Shown: positions 31,832 to 39,944 of the stretch, one piece after another | Layout: every line of letters starts with the position of its first letter | How positions within the stretch are numbered: the stretch's first letter is position 1 | From: CAYHVK01 sp964360255 | GTDB taxonomy: Bacteria > Bdellovibrionota > Bdellovibrionia > Bdellovibrionales > UBA1609 | Reading direction: 5' to 3' | Length of the DNA stretch: 64,000 nt | Assembly: GCA_964360255.1 (NCBI GenBank) | Contig: CAYHVK010000011.1 | Location: 1 to 64,000, forward strand | The notes under the pieces: model-generated | What the model saw: the letters and a program-made list of their open reading frames with translations, nothing else | The model's database searches: none | What the model was told of the DNA's origin: nothing | Program-made: the position numbers and the translations under genes

Positions 31832-32344
31832 TTACGGAAGTGGTAAGCTGATGCTTAACATTGTCATAGACATGTCTTCACTGATGCTTGAAGAACCTTG
31901 CTCGTCCCATTTACGAAGTGTTTGCTCAAGATTGATGCTCAGGAACGGCAAGCCTGTGAAGCCAACGCCTAAGCGATATCCGCCATCGCCTTCCATTTTA
32001 GTGCCAGTTCCGGGTTTAGCTTCGCTGCTTAAGAAATAAGTTGCGTAGGCTCGAAGTAAGATCGGAAATTCAATAGCAATGAAAAGACCCATATCAGTCG
32101 TTTCAAGATTCAAGTCTCCGCCTGTATCACGATCAGCATCGAAATCGCCTTTAGCGAATTCGCCGCCGATATCAACTACAGCTAACGTAAAACCGAGACG
32201 TCCGCCGTATTCTAAACCAGTTGTATCATCACCTTCATAATCGCCCATACCGTAGCCGATAAATGGTTCAATTAAAAGTGCGTGTGAAGTAACGCTTGAA
32301 AATGCAATCGCAGCGAAGGCGAGTGCAGATAATAGTTTTTTCAT
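31832..32344 (-). CDS. Outer-membrane beta-barrel-like protein
   Basis: A 170-residue exported protein: signal peptide MKKLLSALAFAAIAFSSVTSHA, then alternating strands rich in Gly and aromatic residues (PFIGYGMGDYEG, GGRLGFTLAVVDIGGEF, YRLGVGFTGLPFLSINLEQ), typical of an eight-stranded OmpW/OmpA-like barrel. The ending FLSINLEQTLRKWDEQGSSS... does not finish in the classical C-terminal Phe but in SLPLP. AGGAGG precedes the ATG. No specific function can be assigned. Confidence 0.75.
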   Translation of the reverse strand: MKKLLSALAFAAIAFSSVTSHALLIEPFIGYGMGDYEGDDTTGLEYGGRLGFTLAVVDIGGEFAKGDFDADRDTGGDLNLETTDMGLFIAIEFPILLRAYATYFLSSEAKPGTGTKMEGDGGYRLGVGFTGLPFLSINLEQTLRKWDEQGSSSISEDMSMTMLSISLPLP

Positions 32345-32477
32345 AAAAAACCTCCTAATGATTAATATTCAATCAGCTTTACCAGAGATACAAGGCGATA
32401 TCTATTATGACCCATACTGCATCAAAGCAGGGTTAATTTTCCCCACTGTGACTTTAAAGCCGCTGTTTAAGCAGCGA

Positions 32478-33023
32478 CTATTGAGCCTGAGTAAAACCGA
32501 AATAGTAATGAGTCGTCGCAGTCGATTCATTATGGATCTCATAGATTTCATAAACCGAGCCAGTAGTTTTGTACTTATGTGCGGTCATATACTCTTCTAC
32601 CGCCGGATAAACTTTAAAGGGTCCAATTGAGGGCGCGCCTTTGAACTCAGCATAGATAGAGGGGCCCGCCGGCCGTTCAGAAGCTTTGAATCCCTCGGGT
32701 AAAGCTAGATCCGCCGGAAGTTTGCTCGTCAGTACACAGCCACCAAAACTTTTTAAGCGATCTTCGTCTTTGGTGCGTGGATCATCAATGTATTCACCGT
32801 AGGTTTTCGTGCAGGGAATACGATTTTGCATCGCCCACTTTTCAACTTCGGAGATCACATCGTTAATTTTGTGATACGGCCCCAAGTGACTTTTACCCAC
32901 AAGTAGCATTGTAGGTATGACTTTCTCTTCAACTAAAACATCTTTGTAGCCGCCAAGGCGAAAAAATACGGTGATCAAAAAAACAATAACGCTAGAAAAA
33001 ACGGCAAAGACAAGCCACTTCAT
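32478..33023 (-). CDS. Membrane-anchored GyrI-like effector-binding domain protein
   Basis: A 181-residue protein: one N-terminal transmembrane helix (about 3-22), then a domain like the GyrI/AraC-effector-binding fold (LLVGKSHLGPYHKINDVISEVEKW, YIDDPRTKDEDRL, and a strand-rich end with KTTGSVYEIYEIHNES). Such domains bind small hydrophobic or cationic molecules; here the domain would face the periplasm or cytoplasm depending on helix orientation (positive residues after the helix suggest cytoplasm is less certain). The ATG overlaps the stop of the signal-peptidase-like gene (ATGA), implying a linked role. Confidence 0.7.
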   Translation of the reverse strand: MKWLVFAVFSSVIVFLITVFFRLGGYKDVLVEEKVIPTMLLVGKSHLGPYHKINDVISEVEKWAMQNRIPCTKTYGEYIDDPRTKDEDRLKSFGGCVLTSKLPADLALPEGFKASERPAGPSIYAEFKGAPSIGPFKVYPAVEEYMTAHKYKTTGSVYEIYEIHNESTATTHYYFGFTQAQ

Positions 33024-33610
33024 TTTTCAACCACCAGGGCACGGCCTACTAAATTTTTCTGAGAGATAAGACCTAAATTGCTTGAATCTGAAAGCCCGGG
33101 TGGGATTTCAGAAAGAAGAATGTATTCATCGGGGCCCAAAACACCTTTTTTAGAAAGCTGGTAAGTGTAAAGAGGCGGGATTGTCTCTGAAGTAATAAAA
33201 TAGGGGGTGCCATTGATGTCTCGAGTGGCGCCGTTGAGGCGAATCACCCATTTTGTTTTATCGGAGGCATCTTGCTCTAAGGAGTAAAGATCGCCAGGAA
33301 TGCCTTTTACGATTCTTATAACGGGGTCAATTCCATCAGCGAATTTAAAATAGACCAGGTCTTCTCTTTTAACCGGATTGCAATCGTAATAGTTTTTAAA
33401 AATCTTAAGGATCTGGTTGGGCTGTAAGAGTTCGCCCATATGTTTATCGACTGTATTTAAGTTGTAGGTTTCTTGCACGCATGAGAGTTCACCTATGCCT
33501 TTATACTTGCTCCGTTGCCAGTTGGTGTAGACGACATAAAGTATGCAGGCCGCACCAATGGCGAAAAGGACGAAAACTAGAGAATTTAAAACTCTATCTT
33601 TATTGAGCAT
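33020..33610 (-). CDS. Signal peptidase I-like (S26) protein lacking the catalytic dyad
   Basis: A 196-residue protein with one N-terminal membrane helix (about 10-28) and an S26 signal-peptidase fold. The box B region reads KHMGELLQPNQILKI, where active enzymes have SMxPTLxxGDxLLV: Ser is His57 and Gly-Asp is Asn-Gln. The box D region reads VIRIVKGIPGD where active enzymes have YIKRVVGLPGD: the general-base Lys is Arg99. Box E keeps SDSSNLGLI. By alignment it cannot use the usual Ser/Lys mechanism and is probably a non-catalytic homologue. It overlaps the GyrI-like gene by 4 bases and lies 9 bases after a thioredoxin-like gene. Confidence 0.75.
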   Translation of the reverse strand: MLNKDRVLNSLVFVLFAIGAACILYVVYTNWQRSKYKGIGELSCVQETYNLNTVDKHMGELLQPNQILKIFKNYYDCNPVKREDLVYFKFADGIDPVIRIVKGIPGDLYSLEQDASDKTKWVIRLNGATRDINGTPYFITSETIPPLYTYQLSKKGVLGPDEYILLSEIPPGLSDSSNLGLISQKNLVGRALVVEK

Positions 33611-33619
33611 TTATCAACC

Positions 33620-34171
33620 TCATTGATTTTTCCATTTAATTGAACAGCCCATTGATGGGATTTGCTCGGGTACACTTTGATTTTTTAAGCGAGCTTGTAT
33701 GGCCTGCCACATCTCTTCATTTTTAACTTTTTTCGAGTCGCGCCAAGAGTCGTCCAGTCGGCCGCGGTAAAAAAGCTGACCGGTCTTATCGAAAACAAAA
33801 AAATCAGGTGTGCAAACGGCGCCATACTTTTTCGCGATCTCTTGGGTTTCATCGATAAGATAATCAAAGCTATAAGATTTCTCGTGAGCCCTTTGTTTTA
33901 AAGCCGCTGGTGTGTCTTCGAGATTCTCGCTCGGATCATTAGAGCAAATGGCTAATAATTCACCGTTGATGGTTTTTAATTTTTTTCCGAATTCAATTAA
34001 ACGATCTTCAATGGCTAAAACATAAGGGCAGTGGCCGCAGATAAACGCAATGACTTTTATATCACGGGAATTCAAAGCTTGGCTGTCAAAGTGGCGGCCA
34101 TCCACAAGCGGCCCGGCAAATGGAATCATCTGCATTTTTGAACTGGCTTGGGGTGTGTAGGTCAGGGCCAT
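33620..34171 (-). CDS. Thioredoxin-fold protein (AhpC/TSA-like)
   Basis: A 183-residue cytosolic thioredoxin-fold protein without signal peptide. The active site is FICGHCPYV (CxxC), followed by LAICSNDPSENLEDTPAAL, and the cis-Pro region is CTPDFFVFDKTGQLFYRG. This is the 'thioredoxin family' of about 180-200 aa, often annotated as redoxin-domain protein, related to ResA/AhpC; reductase or peroxidase activity is unproven. It lies 14 bases after birA and 9 before the signal-peptidase-like gene, inside a six-gene minus-strand unit. Confidence 0.85.
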   Translation of the reverse strand: MALTYTPQASSKMQMIPFAGPLVDGRHFDSQALNSRDIKVIAFICGHCPYVLAIEDRLIEFGKKLKTINGELLAICSNDPSENLEDTPAALKQRAHEKSYSFDYLIDETQEIAKKYGAVCTPDFFVFDKTGQLFYRGRLDDSWRDSKKVKNEEMWQAIQARLKNQSVPEQIPSMGCSIKWKNQ

Positions 34172-34185
34172 TTATTCTCCGAAAA

Positions 34186-34911
34186 TTAGAGTGAGCGCCA
34201 TGAAGTTGTATGTTTGTGACCAACAAGATCCGCAAACGGACTGATCGAAACATAGGCTTCAGGTAAATCTTTATTTTTGTTCAGGGCGAGCAGTAAATCA
34301 TCACGTTCGCGAGCGGAGAGTGCGGCTCGAGTTGCATCTTGAGCTGCGCCCTTGAGTCCGCTGAGTAGGTCTTTTAAGAAACTGTTCCACTCCACAATCG
34401 ATATTGGAGTTGAAGCAGCAAGGTGAGAAGAGGTCGTCAACTGCGCGGGATGGCTCCAAACATTAAGCCCTAAACCTATGATAAAGCGAAAATCGGCTCC
34501 CATTTGCACCGTTTCGATTAAAATTCCACAGATCTTTTTCTGATCTAGAAAAATATCATTGGGAGCTTTCAGCGCAAAGCCGAGATCTTTAAAATTGCTA
34601 GCGAGAGCTTGGTAAACACGCAGGCCAATAAGAGCTGTCACAACGGGCTGAGGAGCTCCTGATAACGCAAAAGAGAAAGTGCACATCAGCGCATGACCGG
34701 GATTTGGATTCAGCCATGTGTTGGTATTTCGGCCGCGCCCTTGAGTTTGCTGATCAGCCAAATAACATTTAAAACTTGATGAGAGAGCAAAGGCTTCTTC
34801 TTTAGCCAGATCATTCGTGCTTTCAACCGTGGGTTCAGCTTGAAAGATAATATTATTCATCTCTAGCCAATTTTGTGTCTCAGCAAAAACTGAAAAGGTA
34901 TGAGCACTCAT
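34186..34911 (-). CDS. birA: Biotin--[acetyl-CoA-carboxylase] ligase (monofunctional)
   Basis: A 241-residue biotin protein ligase without the N-terminal repressor HTH. Landmarks are TVESTNDLAKEEA, the biotinyl-AMP loop QGRGRNTNTWLNPNPGHAL, KAPNDIFLDQKKICGILIETV with the substrate Lys, and IIGLGLNVWSHP. It attaches biotin to the carboxyl carrier protein in the cytoplasm. A short C-terminus replaces the usual SH3-like domain. The ATG overlaps the nadC stop by 4 bases. Confidence 0.92.
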   Translation of the reverse strand: MSAHTFSVFAETQNWLEMNNIIFQAEPTVESTNDLAKEEAFALSSSFKCYLADQQTQGRGRNTNTWLNPNPGHALMCTFSFALSGAPQPVVTALIGLRVYQALASNFKDLGFALKAPNDIFLDQKKICGILIETVQMGADFRFIIGLGLNVWSHPAQLTTSSHLAASTPISIVEWNSFLKDLLSGLKGAAQDATRAALSARERDDLLLALNKNKDLPEAYVSISPFADLVGHKHTTSWRSL

Positions 34912-35750
34912 TTTTTGGCCTTTTCTAGATCGCTAAATTCTAAACTAATATCGGCACAGGGAGCCGAGTGGGTGATAGCGCCGACGCTGATAAAATGCAC
35001 GCCGAGTTCAGCTACGGCTCGAACACGATCAAGGCTCATGTTGCCGCTCGCCTCAATTTCAATGGAACTTGGAATTTCTTGAACCGCCTCTTTCATCATT
35101 TCATTGGACATATTATCGAGCATGATACGATTCACTTGCAGCTGAATGGCCTCGCGAACTTCGCGCATATTTTTTGTTTCGACTTCGATAAATTCAGGGT
35201 GTTGTTTGCGAATGGCTTCGACCGCGGGCTTGATTCCGCCCATAAGCGCAATATGGTTGTCTTTAATAAGAACAGCATCAGCCAAACTCATGCGGTGATT
35301 AAAGCCACCGCCATCAAGAACAGCCTTTTTCTCGAGATGACGCAAAAGGGGAGTGGTTTTGCGGGTGTCGATGATTTTGCAAGGCAAGCCTTCGATTTGT
35401 TTTACAAAGCACTGAGTGAGAGTGGCGATACCGCACATGCGGCCCAGAAAGTTAAGGGCTACTCTTTCAGCCTTTAAAAGCTGAATGGTATTGCAGTAAA
35501 GTGTCGCCATATTCTGGCCTTTTAAAACAAGATCTCCGTTTTTAAAAATCCATTTTATTTCGGCTTGGGGCTCGAGTCTTTGTACAACTTTGGTGAAAAC
35601 TTCTGAGCCGGATAAAATCAAATCGTCTTTAGCGATAAGGCGGGCGCGGCCTATATGGGGAGTGCTGCTGAGCGGATTCGTCGTTACGTCCGCATCAGTG
35701 CGATCTTCTTTCAAGGCTCTATCAATAAGGTCATCGAGGTCCGATATCAT
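34908..35750 (-). CDS. nadC: Nicotinate-nucleotide pyrophosphorylase (carboxylating)
   Basis: A 280-residue quinolinate phosphoribosyltransferase: LIDRALKEDRTDADVTTN at the start, ALNFLGRMCGIATLT, IIDTRKTTPLLRHLEKKAVLDGGGFNHR with the PRPP/quinolinate-binding Arg, Lys and His residues, and IEASGNMSLDRVRAVAELGVHFISVGAITHSA at the end. It makes nicotinate mononucleotide for NAD synthesis. The ATG at 35750 is preferred over one 21 codons upstream because it matches the family start; it overlaps the response-regulator gene by 20 bases. Confidence 0.94.
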   Translation of the reverse strand: MISDLDDLIDRALKEDRTDADVTTNPLSSTPHIGRARLIAKDDLILSGSEVFTKVVQRLEPQAEIKWIFKNGDLVLKGQNMATLYCNTIQLLKAERVALNFLGRMCGIATLTQCFVKQIEGLPCKIIDTRKTTPLLRHLEKKAVLDGGGFNHRMSLADAVLIKDNHIALMGGIKPAVEAIRKQHPEFIEVETKNMREVREAIQLQVNRIMLDNMSNEMMKEAVQEIPSSIEIEASGNMSLDRVRAVAELGVHFISVGAITHSAPCADISLEFSDLEKAKK

Positions 35751-36927
35751 GGCGCTCTTTAAGAAGTTTTTTGATTTCTCTTTCGATAATCTGAGTCGCG
35801 ATTTCAGGGACAACTTGCCATACTACTTTTTCAATCACTTCTTTTGATTGAGCACGAATAATGGCTTCAAGTTGTTTTGCATCTAACTGCGGAATGGGCT
35901 GTTCATTTTGTTGAGCTGAGCCTTCAGGCATATCCAGCTCAATTTCTTCGTCGTTATCGCTATTGCTTACGCGACTTGAAGTTTTCGTTGAAGCTGTGCG
36001 CTCTGGCATTTGATTACGAACGATCGTATCAGGGGGCATACCCGAATTGTCTTCTTCGGGATCTTGATAATGAATATCAGAGGCTTCTTCTTCAACCGGA
36101 GTCTGGATTTTATATTTTGAAAGAGTGCGCTGAACCCATTGGCTGTCAGACTCATCAGCGGCTTCTACCGTGAGTTCATTTTTCAAAGCTTGGCTGCGAA
36201 TCGCCGCCGCTTTAGAGGGGGCCGAAGCCGATGGCAAATCAACCGGCACAAACTCATCTGGAGTTTCGCTGAGATCAAGCTCTGCTACTGAATCTAAATC
36301 GTTATCATCGGCCATCGAAGTGTCGTCACTTGGCACATGAAGCGGCTCAAAGTTGTCCATCGACCAAGCTGAAGAGTTCTCGGGAGCAGGTTTCGGCTGT
36401 GTCGGCCGCTCGGGAGGTCGGGCATTTGTTGCCGTATTATTAAAATTCAAAACATTGCTGTCTTCATCAGGCGTCGGAGCAGGAACTTGGGCGCGCGAAG
36501 TTTCGTCAAAGTCGGGCAGTTTCGGAAAGTGCAAATACTGGCCGATATTTTGAGATTTAGTTTTAGGAACTAAAGATTGAATCACTTGGCGAAGTTTAGC
36601 GGTATCAAATGGCTTTTCTAGATTCCCGCTCGCTTGGCAGGCTTTGTAACGATCGGCATCGAGCTCCATAAATCCGCTCCAGATAAGCACAACCGGAACA
36701 TTTCGAAGCTCAGGATCTCGGCGAATTTCAGCGCAGACATCGTAGCCTGATTTTTTTTGTAAAATCACATCGGCAAAAATAATATCGGGTTTTGATTTCT
36801 TGGCCACCGGTAGCACATCGAGACCAGATGTCACTGTAACAACGTCAACGCCATAGTCTTTCAACGAGAGTTGAAAAACCTTTTTAATGGTGACACTTTC
36901 ATCAGCAAGTAAGACGCGCAAAGCCAT
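35731..36927 (-). CDS. Response regulator with long disordered linker and C-terminal helix (RomR-like layout)
   Basis: A 398-residue protein. Residues 1-120 are a receiver (LADESVT, Asp53 in IIFADVILQKKSG, Lys in NLEKPFDT). Residues about 130-350 are a low-complexity Pro/Asp/Glu/Ser linker (DFDETSRAQVPAPTPDEDS, ATNARPPERPTQPKPAPEN). The C-terminal 45 residues form a helix (AIIRAQSKEVIEKVVWQVV, PEIATQIIEREIKKLL) found on myxobacterial/delta response regulators linked to motility and cell polarity. No DNA-binding domain. It heads an operon whose other members are metabolic, which is odd. Confidence 0.85.
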   Translation of the reverse strand: MALRVLLADESVTIKKVFQLSLKDYGVDVVTVTSGLDVLPVAKKSKPDIIFADVILQKKSGYDVCAEIRRDPELRNVPVVLIWSGFMELDADRYKACQASGNLEKPFDTAKLRQVIQSLVPKTKSQNIGQYLHFPKLPDFDETSRAQVPAPTPDEDSNVLNFNNTATNARPPERPTQPKPAPENSSAWSMDNFEPLHVPSDDTSMADDNDLDSVAELDLSETPDEFVPVDLPSASAPSKAAAIRSQALKNELTVEAADESDSQWVQRTLSKYKIQTPVEEEASDIHYQDPEEDNSGMPPDTIVRNQMPERTASTKTSSRVSNSDNDEEIELDMPEGSAQQNEQPIPQLDAKQLEAIIRAQSKEVIEKVVWQVVPEIATQIIEREIKKLLKERHDIGPR

Positions 36928-36974
36928 GGCTCAGTGAACTGCATTTCATAAAAGGAGTCAAGCGGGCCGAGCGG

Positions 36975-37004
36975 TTGACTGAGAGGTGGTATTAAACCTA
37001 CCAT
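36975..37004 (+). promoter_or_regulatory. Likely promoter of lptF
   Basis: TTGACT (36975-36980), 18 bases, TACCAT (36999-37004); the GTG start codon follows 8 bases later, leaving almost no leader. No Shine-Dalgarno is visible. Confidence 0.45.
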
Positions 37005-37012
37005 AACCAAGC

Positions 37013-38092
37013 GTGTTATCCCGTATCGATCGCTATATTGCGTTTCAATTTTTGACTTTTTTTGTAGGTGGCTTAGTTGTCATTTTAACGCTGTTTTTAG
37101 CTGCTGATTTTGTCTCAATGACGAGATTCCAAGCGCCTTTAGATATACTGCTTCGCTATTACACCTATTACTCGCCCAATATTTTATACCAATTGATTCC
37201 GGCGGCCTGTTTAATTGCGGCGCTTTTCACTCTGACCAATATGAATAAAGCCAATGAGCTGGTGGCTCTTTTCTCTCTTGGGCATAGCTTGGCCCGAGTG
37301 AGTGCGCCGATTTTAGTTCTCTCGGCGATTATTTCAGTGGTGAGTTTCTTTATCGGCGATCGCGCTTTGCCGGTCTTGAATCAGAAGCGCGATTACGTTT
37401 ATTACGTCGAAGTTCGTAAAAAGCCAGGACGCTACCAAACGGTTAAGACCAACCGTATTTGGTATCGCTCTGAGAATATTATTTTTAACATTCAATCTCT
37501 TGAAGCGGATATGGGTCGGGCGCAAGGCCTAAACATGTATTACTTCGACGATGAGTGGAATCTGGTTCAGCTGGTAAAAGCAAAAGACGTGAAATTTCTC
37601 AATGAAAAATCGTGGGAGTTAGCCAACGGAACGCTAACTCTTTTCGTCAGCGAATCGAGTTTTCCTCTGACGAAACCCTTTGATAAAAAAGTAGTCCAAG
37701 TGTCAGAAGATATCGCGGATATTCGTGCCGCACCTAAAACCAGTGAGATCATGAGTCTGAAAGACTTGTCGCGATTTATTTCTAAAAACAAAGAATTAGG
37801 TTTGAACACTTTGCGCTTTGAAACCGATTATCATGCAAAAATGGCCTTCGCCGCCGCCGGCTTTATGCTCGTACTTTTAGGGATCCCATTCACAACAAAA
37901 CGGGAGCGCTCAGGCGGGAATATGGTGAGCATTGCCATTGCGTGCGGCTTAGCGGCTGGATATTGGATGAGCTTTGGTGCCTCGGTTTCGCTTGGCTATA
38001 ACGGCATTTTGCCGCCCTTGCTTGCGGCTTGGGCTCCGAATTTCGTTCTGATGGGGTCATCGGCCTATATGCTTTTGAAATCGCCGGTTTAG
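37013..38092 (+). CDS. lptF: LPS export permease, LptF/LptG family
   Basis: A 359-residue inner-membrane protein with three N-terminal helices (about 13-35, 60-80, 100-120), a large periplasmic domain (about 130-270, beta-jellyroll-like) and three C-terminal helices (about 280-355). Starts RIDRYIAFQFLTFFVGGLVVIL, typical for LptF/LptG/YjgP. With LptB2 it extracts LPS from the inner membrane; in this lineage F and G cannot be told apart by eye. Only one copy is in the window. GTG start with a promoter placing +1 next to it; divergent from the RomR-like regulator. Confidence 0.88.
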   Translation: MLSRIDRYIAFQFLTFFVGGLVVILTLFLAADFVSMTRFQAPLDILLRYYTYYSPNILYQLIPAACLIAALFTLTNMNKANELVALFSLGHSLARVSAPILVLSAIISVVSFFIGDRALPVLNQKRDYVYYVEVRKKPGRYQTVKTNRIWYRSENIIFNIQSLEADMGRAQGLNMYYFDDEWNLVQLVKAKDVKFLNEKSWELANGTLTLFVSESSFPLTKPFDKKVVQVSEDIADIRAAPKTSEIMSLKDLSRFISKNKELGLNTLRFETDYHAKMAFAAAGFMLVLLGIPFTTKRERSGGNMVSIAIACGLAAGYWMSFGASVSLGYNGILPPLLAAWAPNFVLMGSSAYMLLKSPV

Positions 38093-38170
38093 TGTCTTAG
38101 TTATGCTGAATGAGCGTTTTGGGCTGATGGTGTTATCGGGCACTTAGTTCTCTTCCGTACCAAGTCAAAG

Positions 38171-38536
38171 TTACTTAATAACACAAATCACATCAGAGTA
38201 ATTCACGCCTTCTGGGGTTTCGAGTGAAGTGCTCACAGTCACGCTTGAGTTTTTGCTTTTTCGAAGGCCTTTAACTTGCGATCTCGTAGTTGCAATGTTG
38301 CCAGTCGATCTGTCTTCAATTCGCAACTCGACGATTTTAGTATCGCCTCGTTCAGATAAAACTACGGTTGCTTCATACGCTCCAAGTTTTCCGGCTAACG
38401 TGCCCTTCGCGGCAACTACAGGAGTCAATCGTACGTGCTCATCATTTTCACCAATAAGATCACAAGCGACAGTTGAGGCGCTTGCAACGGGAGGAAGAAA
38501 TGCTAAAGCGGCCAAGCAAACCAATAGATTTTTCAT
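38171..38536 (-). CDS. Small exported protein, unknown function
   Basis: A 121-residue protein: signal peptide MKNLLVCLAALAFLPPVASASTV, mature part of about 100 residues with two Cys (VACDLIG and VICVIK), likely a disulfide, and beta-strand pattern (EATVVLSERGDTKIVELRIED). No family recognised. It is similar in size, signal and Cys spacing to the exported proteins at 22714, 38814 and 39327, so they may be one loosely related set of periplasmic proteins. Confidence 0.7.
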   Translation of the reverse strand: MKNLLVCLAALAFLPPVASASTVACDLIGENDEHVRLTPVVAAKGTLAGKLGAYEATVVLSERGDTKIVELRIEDRSTGNIATTRSQVKGLRKSKNSSVTVSTSLETPEGVNYSDVICVIK

Positions 38537-38678
38537 TTTAAGACTCCATTACCAGTTAGGACTACGTTAGTTTTCGAATATGGGTAATTGTAGCACATAT
38601 TGGGAGTATAATTTGAATTTATTTAACTGAATAGCAAGCTTTAAGCCGGTGTTATGTCATTTGACAGGTAAATTTTAC

Positions 38679-38729
38679 TCGAATTACAGATGAAGCTTGC
38701 TCGAATTACAGATAAATTTTGCCGAATTT
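38679..38729 (+). repeat. Helically phased direct repeats upstream of the gene at 38814
   Basis: TCGAATTACAGAT occurs at 38679-38691 and again at 38701-38713 (period 22), with a third partial CCGAATTTA at 38722-38730. The spacing of 21-22 bases, two helical turns, suits an array of regulator sites. It lies in the 277-base gene-free stretch 38537-38813, in which I see nothing else definite. Confidence 0.6.
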
Positions 38730-38813
38730 AAAAAAAATAACTTAGATAAAGTTTCACCTGCTAAAAGACAAATCGTAAAAGAAACTTAATTAAATTTGAA
38801 ACGAGGAAGTCAG

Positions 38814-39281
38814 ATGAAATCAATTTTTGGGTTACTAGCGCTCATTATTTTTCCACAAGCGGTTCAGGCGACATCTTTTGGATGCGAAGTTCAAAGCAGC
38901 CTCAATAAGAAAATTTCTTACACGCTAATGATCGACAACAAAAACGAGACCGATTACGCGGTTCAGTCGACCAATAAAGCTAGCGGAACTAGCTACCGCT
39001 CATATTACTTCGATATTTCTGGCGAGCTCTCGAAGAAAAAAATCAATGTCGTGGTTGCAGCAAGTGGAATCGTTGGTCGCTGGACAGACGCTACCGAAGA
39101 AGAAAGCGAATGGAACGACGTAAGTTTTGCTCGCACAGGATATATAAAAGCAACAGCAGGAGTTGGATCTCGCAAAATGACAGGCATAGCTTCACTTCCG
39201 TTTATCGAAAACGGGGCGCAAGTGAAAGTGACTTGTGATGAAGCCGTTGAGCCATCGCCAGGTTGCGTTTTCTGTAATTAA
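38814..39281 (+). CDS. Small exported protein, unknown function
   Basis: A 155-residue protein: signal peptide MKSIFGLLALIIFPQAVQAT, then a strand-rich mature domain (ISYTLMIDNKNETDYAVQS, INVVVAASGIVGRW) with Cys residues at FGCEVQS and VTCDEAV and a C-terminal CVFCN (CxxC). The ATG at 38814 has GAGGAAG upstream and is preferred over a start 6 codons earlier. A phased repeat array upstream suggests regulated expression. No family recognised. Confidence 0.75.
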   Translation: MKSIFGLLALIIFPQAVQATSFGCEVQSSLNKKISYTLMIDNKNETDYAVQSTNKASGTSYRSYYFDISGELSKKKINVVVAASGIVGRWTDATEEESEWNDVSFARTGYIKATAGVGSRKMTGIASLPFIENGAQVKVTCDEAVEPSPGCVFCN

Positions 39282-39326
39282 AATGGCAAGTTGGGCCAGG
39301 AGGGTTGGTTTTGGTGAAATTCAGAG

Positions 39327-39785
39327 CTAATTTGGTATGTTACCATTTTGAAATACACAGTCGAAGCCTCTGAAGTCACCGGCTGTAGAATAAAAATCAA
39401 TCCATCCGCCATTTTTCATAGAGTAGACGCCCGCCTCGTTTTTTAAAGAAGCATCAAAGTAAGTTATATATGGATCTGCTTCGCTAAGAAATATCCCGGC
39501 ACCTAGGGGGTCAACACCAGCTCGAGGGCCATCAAAGACAACATTAGGATCGAACTTTTGTAACTCCTTGCCGTCCTGAATGATGTGACCTTCCAAGGAA
39601 TAGTCGGACCTGCGTTCACCAGCTTCTGGATTAACTACAGTAAGCTTAAACCAGAAAGATGGATTAGATCCTGGCAACGTCTGACAAGTAAACGTGGCGC
39701 CCTTATTCGGGGCCGCTCCGAACGCGATAGATGACGAAAAGAAAATGCACATGAAGAGAAAACTGTAACTGAAATTTAATTTCAT
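39327..39785 (-). CDS. Small exported protein, unknown function
   Basis: A 152-residue protein: signal peptide MKLNFSYSFLFMCIFFSSSIAFGAAP, mature part with FTCQTLP near the start and FDCVFQNGNIPN at the end, giving a likely disulfide across the domain. The ATG at 39785 is set by a near-perfect GGAGGA 6 bases upstream; a further in-frame ATG 14 codons earlier would hide the signal peptide. Convergent with the similar exported protein at 38814. No family recognised. Confidence 0.72.
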   Translation of the reverse strand: MKLNFSYSFLFMCIFFSSSIAFGAAPNKGATFTCQTLPGSNPSFWFKLTVVNPEAGERRSDYSLEGHIIQDGKELQKFDPNVVFDGPRAGVDPLGAGIFLSEADPYITYFDASLKNEAGVYSMKNGGWIDFYSTAGDFRGFDCVFQNGNIPN

Positions 39786-39944
39786 ATGTTCCTCCGAAGG
39801 TATTAGTAGTAGCTGCTCTATTGTCATCGAACAACAGGGCTTGCTCTTTTAAAAGAATATAGCGTTCTTTTCACACGGAAGTTAACTAAGAAGTGATTTT
39901 TATTGGCTCAACCCAATGGACTCGGCTTTGCAAAGGGTAAGCCT

